NCBI RefSeq assembly: GCF_002294985.1 | Contig: NZ_NSGE01000008.1 | Location: forward strand, 1 to 64,000 | DNA from: Mesorhizobium sp. WSM3862 | GTDB lineage: Bacteria; Pseudomonadota; Alphaproteobacteria; Rhizobiales; Rhizobiaceae | Length of the DNA stretch: 64,000 nucleotides | Reading direction: 5' to 3' | Shown here: positions 8,105 through 17,468 of the stretch, in pieces | Layout: each line of letters opens with the position of its first letter | Numbering within the stretch: position 1 is the first letter of the stretch | Made by a program: the position numbers and the translations under genes | The notes under the pieces: generated by a model | What the model saw: only the letters and a program-made list of their open reading frames with translations | Databases searched by the model: none | Told to the model about the DNA's origin: nothing

Positions 8105-9354
8105 AGCGCGCATCCACCCACGATGCGATCATCATCGGCGCCGGCCCGGCGGGCACGTCGGCGGCGCTGGCGCTCGCCCGGCGCGGATGGGCTGTCGCGA
8201 TCGTGGAGAAGAGCGCGTTTCCGCGCCGCAAGGTATGCGGCGAATACATCTCGGCAAGCAACCTCGCGCTCCTTGACCGGCTGGGTATCGGCGATGCTTG
8301 GCGCGGCGAGGCCGGTCCGGAAATACGCCGGGTCGGCCTCTTTTCCGGCAATGCCAGCATCGAGGCGCCGATGCCGGGCGCGCGATCCGGACCCGCAGCA
8401 AGAAACGGCTTCGGCCGCGCGCTTGGCCGCGACATATTGGACACGCTGCTGCTCGACGCGGCCCGCTCGGCTGGCGTGGAAGTGTTCCAGCCCTGCCGTG
8501 CCGTCGCCATCGAAAGGGATGGCGACCGCGGGGCGGTGCGGATCCAGGCTACAAGCGGCAGTCCCGGCGAGGAGGGGATGACCCTGCGGGCATCGGTAAT
8601 CGTCGCTGCACACGGTTCGTGGGAGCCGGGGCCGCTGCCGAGCCAGCTCGGGAAGCAAAGCCGCTCCTCGGACCTGCTCGGGTTCAAGGCGCATTTCACC
8701 GGGTCGGCGCTGCCGCCCGATCTGATGCCGCTACTCACGTTTCCCGGCGGCTACGGCGGCATGGTGCTCGCCGACCGTGGCCGCCTATCGATCTCGTGCT
8801 GCATTAGGCGCGACGTGCTTGCCCGGCTGCGCGGCAGCCTTGCCCGCGAACGCGGCGGCCATGTTCCGGCGGCCGAAGCCGTCGAGCGTCACATCAGGGC
8901 GACATGCCGGGGCGCGCGGGACGCGCTGGCGGATGCCCGTCTTGACGGTCCGTGGCTCGCCGCAGGCCCGATCCGGCCGGGCATCCGCGCAGGCTACGAA
9001 GCGGACATCTTCCGCGTCGGCAATGTCGCTGGCGAGTCGCATCCGATTATCGCCGAGGGGATATCGATGGCGCTTCAGTCCGGCTGGCTTGTGGCTCAGG
9101 AACTCTGCGGGGCGGCGAGCGGGCGGGCGGGACGGGAAGCGGCCGGCAAACGCTACGAGGCGGTCTGGCGAAGATTATTCTCCACGCGGGTCCTAGCCGC
9201 CGAAGCCCTGGCTCGGCTAGCCCTCGGCCCCGGGGGCGTCGCGTTGATGGAGGTAGTCGTCCGCAATTTTCCACGCACGCTCACCTTTGGAGCGCGGCTC
9301 AGCGGCAAGACAAAACCTGTCCCCGGTTTGGCCGATGCGCGCCTGGCTCGATAG
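8101..9354 (+). CDS. FAD-dependent oxidoreductase (geranylgeranyl reductase/aromatic hydroxylase-like) of the PKS cassette
   Basis: This 417-residue protein starts at GTG 8101, four bases inside the methyltransferase gene. The dinucleotide fold IIGAGPAGTSAALALARRGW (from residue 11) is followed by KVCGEYISASN, as in the geranylgeranyl reductase/PHBH superfamily, and a second FAD contact near GNVAGESHPIIAEGI. Members hydroxylate phenols or reduce prenyl chains. In the srs operon the matching gene (srsC) encodes a flavoprotein hydroxylase that oxidises the methylated resorcinol to a quinone, and the same role is plausible here. No terminator is evident downstream. Confidence 0.9.
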   Translation: MKRASTHDAIIIGAGPAGTSAALALARRGWAVAIVEKSAFPRRKVCGEYISASNLALLDRLGIGDAWRGEAGPEIRRVGLFSGNASIEAPMPGARSGPAARNGFGRALGRDILDTLLLDAARSAGVEVFQPCRAVAIERDGDRGAVRIQATSGSPGEEGMTLRASVIVAAHGSWEPGPLPSQLGKQSRSSDLLGFKAHFTGSALPPDLMPLLTFPGGYGGMVLADRGRLSISCCIRRDVLARLRGSLARERGGHVPAAEAVERHIRATCRGARDALADARLDGPWLAAGPIRPGIRAGYEADIFRVGNVAGESHPIIAEGISMALQSGWLVAQELCGAASGRAGREAAGKRYEAVWRRLFSTRVLAAEALARLALGPGGVALMEVVVRNFPRTLTFGARLSGKTKPVPGLADARLAR

Positions 9355-9773
9355 GTTGGCCTAGAGTTCAGCCACGATGATGTCGACTGAATTTTGGCGG
9401 CGACCTCACCGCTGCCGTGCCTGTCCGCAATCACCGAAGTGGCGTAATCCGTTGCTGCTCCAGTTTTGCCGATCCCTGGCTTGGATTTCGTTGCGAAGAA
9501 GAGTGCCGTGACAATAAGCCACCGCCGGGATGCGTGGCATTGGATCACGCGCGACAAGAGCACACTATCGTTTCAGCTCGCTTTCGAGTCGAGCCCACAC
9601 TGGCATACGCGCCTATAGCGGTGCGTGAATTTCGTTCCGCGCAGCGCAGTCGGGTTATGGAACATTCCGGCTCAACCGGAGTTTGCATATATCCGGCTTT
9701 CTGCCGCCGAGCCCCTGATGCGTTGTGATGTGGCCTGAGGGCGGCGCTCGCCACGCCTCGAGGAGGCCCTACG
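9355..9773. other. intergenic stretch without a supported gene
   Basis: This 419-base gap separates the PKS cassette from a DUF2231 gene. The open frames on both strands have Cys/Arg-rich, unlikely compositions and no ribosome binding site. No terminator hairpin with a T-run and no repeat-family copy was identified. Confidence 0.5.
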
Positions 9774-10253
9774 ATGGTCCAGCACACGATCCCTCGCAAT
9801 CCGCACAGCACGGCAAGCATTGCCGGCCATCCTGTTCATGCAATGCTGATACCGTTCCCGATCGCCTTCTTCGTCGCGACCTTCGTTTGCGACCTTATCT
9901 TCTGGCGAACCGGCAATCCGGGCTGGGTCACCGCTACGCTCTGGCTGCTGGGGGCCGGTCTGATCATGGCCGTGCTGGCGGCTCTTGCCGGCTTGACCGA
10001 TGTCCTCGGCGACACCCAGATTCGCAATCTCCAGGACGCATGGCTTCACGCCGGCGGCAACGTTGTCGTCGTTCTCGTCGAACTTTACAACTGGTACTCG
10101 CGGTATGCCGACGCGGAGGCAGCGGTAGTGCCGGTTGGCCTTGTCCTGTCGCTGATCGTTGTCCTCATCCTTCTGTTCACCGGCTGGAAGGGTTGGGGAA
10201 TGGTCTATCGGCACCACGTCGGCGTTGCCGACGATCCGGACCGAATGCGCTGA
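9774..10253 (+). CDS. DUF2231 family integral membrane protein
   Basis: This 159-residue protein has four predicted transmembrane helices and the family-like N-terminal HPVHAMLIPFPIAFF motif with conserved His and Pro. GAGGAGG precedes the ATG. Further motifs include GLTDVLGD after the second helix and a loop containing NLQDAWLHAGGN that could bind metal or haem. Related DUF2231 proteins are often near cytochrome or metal genes; no such neighbour is present here. The biochemical function of the family is not established. Confidence 0.85.
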   Translation: MVQHTIPRNPHSTASIAGHPVHAMLIPFPIAFFVATFVCDLIFWRTGNPGWVTATLWLLGAGLIMAVLAALAGLTDVLGDTQIRNLQDAWLHAGGNVVVVLVELYNWYSRYADAEAAVVPVGLVLSLIVVLILLFTGWKGWGMVYRHHVGVADDPDRMR

Positions 10254-10539
10254 ATGCGCCCGTTTGCCGGTGATTGAAATAGCTCTAGGATTTCACTGGA
10301 GCTATGTAAAAACAACCAGTTGGATTGGGCAAGCGATTCAAAAGTTGAACAGCTCCAAGGCGCCCGCGGCGTCGCCCGACTGAAGCGGGGCAGCTTGAAC
10401 GGTCCGATCTACGACTACGACGGAATCGATAGGCCGGCCGGAAAGGTGTAGGATGCCTTGTCGTGCGCACTCTGACGAGGAACACGGACGCTTGAAAGAG
10501 TAGATCGCGCTTTCGCCCATCTAAGGGGGAGGGAGGCGT

Positions 10540-10788
10540 ATGGCTTTCACCAAGCACAGCGGAATATTCACGCCAGTCGAGCTGGAGCTCCTCCAGAAAG
10601 TATTCGATCAGTTGTGCAACGAGCGCCGTCTGGCGTTAAAAGACGGGGGCGAAAGAGAACAGCTTGCCTCCGACGTGCTCGAAGCCTTCCAAAACGGCTT
10701 CAGCGCCGAAGCGGAGTTGTTGCAATCGCTTGCGGAGCGCCGCACCGCACCGTCGCGACGCAATCCGGCTCGACAGCTCCGTCCTTGA
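10540..10788 (+). CDS. small conserved-type hypothetical protein (82 aa)
   Basis: A strong ribosome binding site (GGGGGAGGGA) precedes the ATG. The product is soluble and helical, with the segment FTPVELELLQKVFDQLCNER followed by an acidic and amphipathic region and an Arg/Pro-rich end. Its character matches short stress-related hypothetical proteins frequent in rhizobia, but no domain name can be attached. The region downstream lacks genes until 11209. Confidence 0.6.
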   Translation: MAFTKHSGIFTPVELELLQKVFDQLCNERRLALKDGGEREQLASDVLEAFQNGFSAEAELLQSLAERRTAPSRRNPARQLRP

Positions 10789-11208
10789 TTGTCTGGCGCG
10801 GCGAATGCTGTCTTCCCGCATCGGGGTTGACGTTGCGATCTGCCGCCCTGGAAGAGATGCCGCAGCTGCTCGCGCCAGGCTCTTCCTGCCGTTTTTTAAC
10901 CTCAATCCGTTCTTAGCTGGCGATCGCCCGAAAGGGTAGAACCTTCGCGCTTGCTTGACTCGGTCCGCAAAAACGGGCAGCAAAGCGGCTGAGGGAGAGC
11001 ATTTTTACCGTGGCGCAGACCATGGAGGGCTCTTTTTTCGTATGGACCGTCGCCACAATGGCGATTGGTGGAGGGATTGGTTAACCATCTTTGTCCATCT
11101 TTTGAATCAATCGGCAACAGACGCGTGAAGGTGCAGGGGGCACCAGGCGAACTGTGATCGTGACGGGTGCCAGGTCCGCAAACCGGCATGCCGATTGAGA
11201 GTGGTCGT
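10789..11208. other. intergenic region upstream of the DUF2778 gene
   Basis: It holds TTAACCAT at 11081-11088, which matches a CtrA half-site. A 24-codon frame from GTG 11010, behind GAGGGAGAG, would encode a short hydrophobic peptide (MEGSFFVWTVATMAIGGGIG); this may be a leader or chance. No larger gene is supported. Confidence 0.4.
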
Positions 11209-12882
11209 ATGGCGTTTTTGCGTTTGAAGAACCGGGGTGACGCTCCTGAAGAGGGGGTAACTTCGAAGAAATCTGGTGGTCATCGTTGGGTTGTGGTGCC
11301 TGCTGTCGGCGCTGCCCTGGCCCTGTGGTCGGTCGCGACCATGGCCGGCCTCTATTCCGTGAGTACCTCGCTCACCGCCGCCTCCAACGGATTGCCGCAG
11401 AGCCTGCTTGCGCCGCATAGCATCGTGCTTGGCGACCAGCGCCGCAAGGTCGCGAACGCCTGGGCGCCGCGCCTTGCCGCGAACGGTGCGCACAAGACGG
11501 GCTCGCTCACCCGCGGCTGCGATGCCGGCTGCCTCAGGCTCGCAGCCAGCTTTGCGAGCTCCACGCCAAACCCTTCCAGCTTGGTGCATGACGGCAAGGC
11601 CGCGCGGCTGAAACCGGCACCGGATAGCGTATCGCATGAGAAGGTTGTCGCGGCTTCCGCCGCGGACGTCGCCGACCGTTTCGACAGCGTCATCAAGCGC
11701 GCCGGGCTTTCGCCGCAGAAACTGGCCGATGCCTTCCGGCGCGCCGAGAACGCTCCGGTCCTGCTGGCGAGCTTGCCGTCGGCAAGCCGCTTCGGCGGCG
11801 CGGCCGATAGCGGTTCGGCCCGGAGTGGGCTGACCTTGAGCGGCCCGGCCGAGTCACGCTTTGGCGGAAATCAGGTCGACGTTCAGCGCGCGTCCGAACT
11901 GGCGCTGGCGCTTGCCAATGTCATGCCCGAAGAGACGGTCGACGTGCCGACCGCCGTCGCGCTCGCCAGCGGCGACGCGCCTGAGATGACGGCCGGCGCT
12001 TCCGGCGACGACGGAAAAGCTGAAGTGCAGGTCGCTTCGCTGCCGCCGCAGGATGGTTTGCCCGACAGCATCGCAGTGCCTGGTTTGAGGCCGCGCACCG
12101 CCCTCGGGCGCGTGACGGAAGCGCCTGAACAGAATGCCGCGAGGAAGCCGGAACCGGCCAAGCCGCAGGCAAGCCAGGCGGCAAGGCCCCAAATTGCCAA
12201 ACCGGAGTCGGCCAAACCGCAGCCGGCCAAGCCGCAGCCGACCGTTGTCGACTCCGCCGAAGGTGCGCAGACGCCGCGCTCGCTGAGGAGCTCCGACCAG
12301 GCGCTTCCGGGTGTGCAGGGTGCGAAGCCGATTGAGGCCGCGCCGGCCAAGCGCAGCAAGGCGCAAGCCTCCGAGATGCTCGCCTACGCCAAGCCGGACA
12401 CGCCCGAGCGCGGCGGTCTCGGCAACGCCTTCAGGGGTCTGTTCAACAGTCCTTCGACGGGCAATGGCGTCGCCGTCTATGACATCTCGACGGCGACGGT
12501 CTACATGCCCGATGGCTCCAAGCTGGAGGCGCATTCGGGGAAGGGCGCCATGGCCGACCAGCCGCGCTTCGCCAACCGCAAGAATTCCGGCCCGACGCCG
12601 CCCGACACCTACAATCTGTCGCTGCGTGAATCGCGCTTCCACGGCGTCGAGGCCATCCGGCTGACGCCGACCAGCGGCAGGAACAAATATAACCGCAACG
12701 GTCTGCTCGCCCATACCTATCTGCTGCGCGGCGCCCCAGCCCAATCCAGCGGCTGCGTGGCCTTCAAGGATTATGGCCGCTTCCTCTCTGCCTTCAAGAA
12801 GGGGAAGATCAAGCGCCTGGTCGTTGTGCCGCGCCTGAACGGGTCGCCCACCCAGGTCGCCCAGGAAGGCCGCCAGGGCTGA
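11209..12882 (+). CDS. membrane-anchored DUF2778/Tlde1-domain protein
   Basis: This 557-residue protein has a cytoplasmic N-terminus, one transmembrane helix (about residues 27-49), and a long periplasmic linker rich in Ala, Pro, Lys and Gln (AKPQ-type repeats about residues 310-370). A C-terminal Tlde1/DUF2778 domain covers about residues 415-540. The probable catalytic pair is His502 in LLAHTYLLRG and Cys516 in QSSGCVAF, as in L,D-transpeptidase-like Tlde1 enzymes acting on peptidoglycan. ATG 11209 is preferred for GAGAG seven bases upstream; GTG 11167 and ATG 11188 are alternatives. No type VI secretion gene is nearby, so a housekeeping cell-wall role is more likely than an effector role. 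Confidence 0.8.
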   Translation: MAFLRLKNRGDAPEEGVTSKKSGGHRWVVVPAVGAALALWSVATMAGLYSVSTSLTAASNGLPQSLLAPHSIVLGDQRRKVANAWAPRLAANGAHKTGSLTRGCDAGCLRLAASFASSTPNPSSLVHDGKAARLKPAPDSVSHEKVVAASAADVADRFDSVIKRAGLSPQKLADAFRRAENAPVLLASLPSASRFGGAADSGSARSGLTLSGPAESRFGGNQVDVQRASELALALANVMPEETVDVPTAVALASGDAPEMTAGASGDDGKAEVQVASLPPQDGLPDSIAVPGLRPRTALGRVTEAPEQNAARKPEPAKPQASQAARPQIAKPESAKPQPAKPQPTVVDSAEGAQTPRSLRSSDQALPGVQGAKPIEAAPAKRSKAQASEMLAYAKPDTPERGGLGNAFRGLFNSPSTGNGVAVYDISTATVYMPDGSKLEAHSGKGAMADQPRFANRKNSGPTPPDTYNLSLRESRFHGVEAIRLTPTSGRNKYNRNGLLAHTYLLRGAPAQSSGCVAFKDYGRFLSAFKKGKIKRLVVVPRLNGSPTQVAQEGRQG

Positions 12883-13174
12883 CCCCGCCCGCCACTATGC
12901 CGGCAGCAGCTTGTTGCCGGTAGGCTGCCTTTGATCTCTTGACGGTTTGCGGTCTTTACCGCCGTTGACGCGCGGCGCGGTCGACGCACGCGCTTGATGT
13001 CTTCGCCACGTCTCTTGCAACAGCGGCAGTGACCGGTTCCATCGAATTGCGGATGAGGAAAGGGAGAACTCCCTCTCCCAGAAAGCATATATGGCGCAGC
13101 CCGGGCTTGCGGCAAGCCCCCGGCAATGCCCTATGTACGCTGCCCTTGACCTCAGTTTAGGAAAGGGAGTTTGC

Positions 13175-14416
13175 ATGCGAATTTTACTGTCGACTTACGG
13201 TTCGCGCGGCGATGTCGAGCCGGTGGTGGCGCTGGGCGAGCGACTGCAGGCGCTCGGCGCCGAGGTGCGGGTGAGTGTCCCCGGCGATGAAGAATTTGCA
13301 GCGCTGTGCGCCCGTGCCGGTGTGGAGCTGGTGCCGGCCTTCGCACCGGTGCGCGAATGGGTAAAGGAGATGACGCGGCGCAGGGCATCGGAATCGCCGA
13401 AGGACGTGGCCGCGCTCATCTCCGGCCAGGCGGCCGCGATCCTCGCCAGGCAATACGATACGCTCATGGCGGCCGCCGAAGGCTGCGATGCCGTGGTGGC
13501 CTGCGGCCTGTTTCCGTCCTGTGCCGCCGCGCGGCTGGTCGCCGGGCAGCGGCACATGCGCTACATCCTTGCCACCTTCTGTCCGATCTGGCTGCCGTCG
13601 GTGCACAACCGGCCGCATGAATATCCGGGACATCCGCTTCCAGCCGGGGTGACCGACAACCGGCTGCTGTGGGAGACGGATATCGCGACCAAGAACGCGC
13701 TGTTCAGCCAAGCGATCAACAGCTGGCGCGCGTCGCTCGGATTGCCTGCGGTGGAAAATGTCCGCGATTATGTCTACGGCGATCCGGTCCTGCTCGCCTG
13801 CGACCCAGCGCTCGGGCCGTGGCTGCCCTCGGACCTGACCGATGCCAGGCAGACCGGCGCCTGGATCCTGGCCGACGAGCGGCCGCTGCCCGACGGGCTG
13901 GAGGCATTCCTCGAAGCCGGCCCACCTCCGGTCTATGTCGGCTTCGGCTCCATTGCCGTGGCCAAGGAGGCCGGCCGCGCGGCCATCGAGGCGGTCCGCG
14001 CCAAGGGCCGGCGCACGGTGGTCGCGCGTGGCTGGGCCGAGCTTGGCCTTACCGACGACCGGGACGATTGCTTCGCCGTCGGCGATGTCAACCAGCAGGC
14101 GCTGTTCCGCCGCGTCGCCGCCGTCATGCATCACGGCGGTGCCGGAACGACCGTCGCCGCCGCGCGGGCAGGAGCGTCGCAACTGGTGGTGCCGCAGATC
14201 GGCGACCAGCCGTACTGGGCGCGGCGGGTGGCCGAGCTCGGCATCGGCGCAGCTCATGACGGGCCGGTTCCGACAGCGGGGTCATTGTCGGCGGCGATGG
14301 AGACGGCGCTGGCGCCCGAAACCCGCATCCGTGCGAGCGAGGTTGCCCGTTCGGTCCGCGCCGACGGCGCGGCGGTGGCGGCGAAGCTTTTGATCGAGAT
14401 GTTCGGTCGTGCCTGA
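13175..14416 (+). CDS. UGT/MGT-like glycosyltransferase (GT1 family)
   Basis: This 413-residue protein begins MRILLSTYGSRGDVEPVVAL, the typical GT1 N-terminal glycine loop. The C-terminal nucleotide-sugar motif is VMHHGGAGTTVAAARAG followed by PQIGDQPYWARRV. ATG 13175 follows AAGGGAG (13164-13170). Related enzymes glycosylate macrolides, sterols, carotenoids or vancomycin-type aglycones with UDP- or TDP-sugars. The acceptor is not deducible. Its stop lies three bases from the converging DUF4239 gene. Confidence 0.88.
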   Translation: MRILLSTYGSRGDVEPVVALGERLQALGAEVRVSVPGDEEFAALCARAGVELVPAFAPVREWVKEMTRRRASESPKDVAALISGQAAAILARQYDTLMAAAEGCDAVVACGLFPSCAAARLVAGQRHMRYILATFCPIWLPSVHNRPHEYPGHPLPAGVTDNRLLWETDIATKNALFSQAINSWRASLGLPAVENVRDYVYGDPVLLACDPALGPWLPSDLTDARQTGAWILADERPLPDGLEAFLEAGPPPVYVGFGSIAVAKEAGRAAIEAVRAKGRRTVVARGWAELGLTDDRDDCFAVGDVNQQALFRRVAAVMHHGGAGTTVAAARAGASQLVVPQIGDQPYWARRVAELGIGAAHDGPVPTAGSLSAAMETALAPETRIRASEVARSVRADGAAVAAKLLIEMFGRA

Positions 14417-14419
14417 CCT

Positions 14420-15175
14420 TCACTGCGTCAGTTCCGCCAGCGCCCTCTGCAGGGGCGCCGGCGAGACCTGGATCGGGCCGGAGAAGGGGCTGTCCATGTC
14501 GATGATCAGATAGATTGCCGCGGCCACCAGCGCCCCGGACACGAGGCACGTGAAGATGATGGTTCCATTGCACGGTGCTCGGAAGCCGAAGCTGGCGAAG
14601 ATCAGCGTCAGCCAGGCAACGAGCAGCGCGATCAGCGGCGCGGGGATGGCACCCTCGGACTGCTCGGCCAGGATCCAGCGCTGCGCGATCACCTTCTGCA
14701 GCTGCTGCGTCGCCGCCTGTTGCGCGGCGGTCTGCTTGGCATTCGCAGGGGTCAATCCGCCCACGATATCGCCGACCTGATTGAGCAGCAGTTCCGACAG
14801 CCTGTTCGGGACGACCGTCGTGTCGCTGTCGGCGGTCGAGGTATCGACGACGCGCTGCACATAGGCGGTGAGCGATTGCCGGGCGCCGTCCGCCTCCGGT
14901 CCATAGTGTCGGAGCGTTCTGTCGAGCAGAATGAGATCGGTGGCGAAGGTGTGGACGTTGACGTTGATGGATTCGAACGTGTTCTTGGCCGAGTTGATCA
15001 TCAGGCCGAGGACCAGCGAGGACATCACCATGAAGAGGTTCGCGGCGAGCCGCACCACCGCGCTGGTATCGTCGCCAAGGTGGTGAGCAGGGAAGCGCTC
15101 ATGCACCATCAGGCTGACCAGCGACGCCCCGGCCAGACAAGCAAAAATCGCCGCCCCTATAAGCACTTCGCCCAT
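14420..15175 (-). CDS. DUF4239 (bestrophin-like domain) membrane protein
   Basis: This 251-residue protein has two N-terminal helices (about residues 5-22 and 42-60), a soluble central portion with the conserved-looking RTLRHYGPEADGARQSL, and two C-terminal helices separated by FGFRAPCNGT. This layout, with the pore-proximal motif around FGxxAP, matches the DUF4239/bestrophin-like family. Transport of anions is suggested for bestrophins but not established for DUF4239. The gene converges with the glycosyltransferase gene. Confidence 0.82.
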   Translation of the reverse strand: MGEVLIGAAIFACLAGASLVSLMVHERFPAHHLGDDTSAVVRLAANLFMVMSSLVLGLMINSAKNTFESINVNVHTFATDLILLDRTLRHYGPEADGARQSLTAYVQRVVDTSTADSDTTVVPNRLSELLLNQVGDIVGGLTPANAKQTAAQQAATQQLQKVIAQRWILAEQSEGAIPAPLIALLVAWLTLIFASFGFRAPCNGTIIFTCLVSGALVAAAIYLIIDMDSPFSGPIQVSPAPLQRALAELTQ

Positions 15176-15392
15176 AGCTGATATTGCGCACGGGAAAGGA
15201 CGGTTGCCAATTGGGTGGAGGTGGTTGAATCAAAGCGGAAGCATACAGGCGTATGTGGTTGTTCGCGAACGATGCTTTCGGGCTCTTCGTCATGTGCAGC
15301 GGAGCGAAGGGCAAAAACCGCTTCCAATGCCGGCCGAAGACGCTATCTATTGCGCCGGGCGGCTCCACCCTCTCACCATCACGAGGCAATCC

Positions 15393-16178
15393 ATGACAAT
15401 TCGCGCTGTCGTCTGGGGCGAGAACATCCATGAGCGGACCAATGAGGTGGTCGCCGGCATCTATCCGCAAGGCATGCACACGACCATCGCCAACGCGCTC
15501 AACGCCGACAAGGCGATCTCCGCCTCGACCGCGACGCTGGAGCAGCCGGAGCATGGGTTGCCTGAATCCCGCCTCGCCGAGACCGACGTGCTCGTCTGGT
15601 GGGGTCACAAGGACCATGGCGCGGTGGCCGACGATATGGTCGAGCGCGTCGCACGCCGCGTCTTCGAAGGCATGGGACTGATCGTGCTCCACTCCGGCCA
15701 TTTCTCGAAAATCTTCAAACGGCTGATGGGCACGCCCTGCACGCTCAAATGGCGCGAGGCCGGCGAGCGCGAACGGCTCTGGGTGACGAGCCCCAGCCAC
15801 CCGATCGCCGAAGGCATCGGCGAGTATTTCGAGCTCGAGAACGAGGAGATGTATGGCGAGCAGTTCGCCGTGCCGGAGCCGCTGGAGACAATCTTCATCT
15901 CCTGGTTCCAGGGCGGCGAGGTGTTCCGCTCAGGCCTTACCTACCGGCGCGGCGCCGGCAATGTCTTCTACTTCCGCCCAGGCCACGAAACCTATCCGAC
16001 CTACCACGACGCGACCGTGCACAAGGTGCTGCGCAACGCAGTGAAGTGGGCGCACAACCCGCAGGGCAGGAATTCCGCCATCCTCAAAGCACCCAACGTG
16101 CCGGTGGAGAAGGCGCTGGAGCCGATCGTCGAACGCGGCGGCAAGCTGCATGCGCCCGGCGAGGCTGGTTTCCGCTAA
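15393..16178 (+). CDS. ThuA domain-containing protein
   Basis: This 261-residue protein has a class I glutamine-amidotransferase-like fold as in ThuA. It begins MTIRAVVWGENIHE, with DVLVWWGHKDHG, GLIVLHSGHFSKIF and the C-terminal GAGNVFYFRPGHETYPTYH. ThuA proteins take part in disaccharide (trehalose, maltitol, sucrose) catabolism in rhizobia together with ThuB. ATG 15393 is chosen from the conserved start and GAGG upstream. The next gene, a Gfo/Idh/MocA dehydrogenase, follows 89 bases on; the thuEFGK transporter genes are not in this window. Confidence 0.88.
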   Translation: MTIRAVVWGENIHERTNEVVAGIYPQGMHTTIANALNADKAISASTATLEQPEHGLPESRLAETDVLVWWGHKDHGAVADDMVERVARRVFEGMGLIVLHSGHFSKIFKRLMGTPCTLKWREAGERERLWVTSPSHPIAEGIGEYFELENEEMYGEQFAVPEPLETIFISWFQGGEVFRSGLTYRRGAGNVFYFRPGHETYPTYHDATVHKVLRNAVKWAHNPQGRNSAILKAPNVPVEKALEPIVERGGKLHAPGEAGFR

Positions 16179-16267
16179 ACCGTATTCTGTCTGGGATTGC
16201 GTATCAACGACAATTAGATCGCCCGCCTCATATCATTGAATCGAACCAATTCCTCTGGAGGAGCAAA

Positions 16268-17326
16268 ATGCGGCTTTTGATACTCGGTACCGGCTGGATG
16301 GCGCAGGAGCATGCCCGCCGCTTCGGCGCCATCGAAGGCGTCGACATCGTCGGTGCCGTCGATGTCGATCCGGCCCGCGTCGGCGAATATGCCGACGCCT
16401 ACAAGATCCCGAAGCGCTTCACCTCGCTGGAGGCGGCGCTCGACTGGGACGGTTTCGACGCGGTCGCCAATGTCACGCCCGACCGCATCCATCACCCGAC
16501 CACCATGGCGCTGATCGCCGCCGGCAAGCCGGTGCTTTGCGAAAAGCCGCTGGCCGAGAATTTCGGCAAGGCAAGCGAGATGGCCGATGCGGCGGAAGCC
16601 GCCGGCGTCGTCAACATGGTCAACCTCACCTACCGCAACGTCGCGCCTTTGCAGAAGGCGCGACAAATGGTGCAGGCCGGCGAGATCGGCATGGTGCGCC
16701 ACGTCGAGGCCTCCTATCTGCAGAGCTGGCTGGTATCGAAATTCTGGGGCGACTGGCGAAACGACCCCAAGTGGCTCTGGCGGCTCTCGCGCGGCCACGG
16801 CTCAAACGGCGTGCTCGGCGACGTCGGCATCCACATCCTCGACTTCGCCAGCTATGGCGCCGCCCTCGATATCGACCACGTATTCTGTCGGTTGCGCGCC
16901 TTCGACAAGGCGCCGGGCAACCGCATCGGCGAATACCAGCTCGACGCCAATGACAGCTTCGCCATGACGCTCGATTTCGCCAACGGCGCCTTCGGCGTGG
17001 TGCATGCCAGCCGCTGGGCGAGCGGCCATCTCAACGAGCTCAGGCTGCGCATCTATGGCGACAAGGGCGGCATCGAGGTGGTGCACAATCTCAATGGCTC
17101 GATGTTGAAGGGCTGCATCGGTGCCAATGTCGAGGACGCCAAATGGGAAGAGCTCGACGCCGGCACCGTGCCGACCAACTACCAGCGCTTCGTCGAGGCG
17201 GTGAAAAGCGGCGTGCAGGCCGAGCCCAATTTCCGCCATGCGGCTGGTCTGCAGAAGGTGCTGGATCTGGCGGTGGTGTCGGACGAGAAGCGCGCCGAGC
17301 TGAGAGCCCACGCGGACACGCAGTGA
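16268..17326 (+). CDS. Gfo/Idh/MocA family oxidoreductase (ThuB-like)
   Basis: This 352-residue protein has an N-terminal Rossmann fold (LLILGTGWMAQEHARRFGAI) and the family signature CEKPLAENF (near residue 95). The conserved catalytic region GSNGVLGDVGIHILDFASYG carries the His of the D-x-x-x-H type motif. A strong GGAGGAGC precedes the ATG. Such NAD(P)-dependent enzymes oxidise or reduce sugar hydroxyls or carbonyls. Together with the ThuA gene upstream it fits 3-keto-disaccharide chemistry; which sugar is used cannot be told. Confidence 0.9.
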   Translation: MRLLILGTGWMAQEHARRFGAIEGVDIVGAVDVDPARVGEYADAYKIPKRFTSLEAALDWDGFDAVANVTPDRIHHPTTMALIAAGKPVLCEKPLAENFGKASEMADAAEAAGVVNMVNLTYRNVAPLQKARQMVQAGEIGMVRHVEASYLQSWLVSKFWGDWRNDPKWLWRLSRGHGSNGVLGDVGIHILDFASYGAALDIDHVFCRLRAFDKAPGNRIGEYQLDANDSFAMTLDFANGAFGVVHASRWASGHLNELRLRIYGDKGGIEVVHNLNGSMLKGCIGANVEDAKWEELDAGTVPTNYQRFVEAVKSGVQAEPNFRHAAGLQKVLDLAVVSDEKRAELRAHADTQ

Positions 17327-17334
17327 GGCCGAAC

Positions 17335-17380
17335 CTGCCGATCTCCCCCGCAACGGCCCGCAACGGGGGAAGACTGGCGG
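17335..17380. repeat. partial copy of palindromic intergenic repeat
   Basis: The sequence CCGATCTCCCCCGCAACGG followed by CCCGCAACGGGGGAAGA is an imperfect palindrome resembling the copy at 48479-48532. It lies between the dehydrogenase and adenosine deaminase-family genes. Confidence 0.55.
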
Positions 17381-17468
17381 CCATCACACACAAATCTTTC
17401 AATCATTTCTTGAAGCCTTGATCTCGCCTTTCGTGATTTGATGCGGCCACAAAGCTCGGGAGGCTTCA

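Noticed and set aside
9417..9728. Plus-strand open frame between the PKS cassette and the DUF2231 gene
   Set aside because: It is Cys-rich with no domain and no ribosome binding site.
11167..11208. GTG 11167 and ATG 11188 as starts of the Tlde1-domain gene
   Set aside because: ATG 11209 has the best-spaced ribosome binding site and gives a clean anchor, though the earlier ones cannot be excluded fully.
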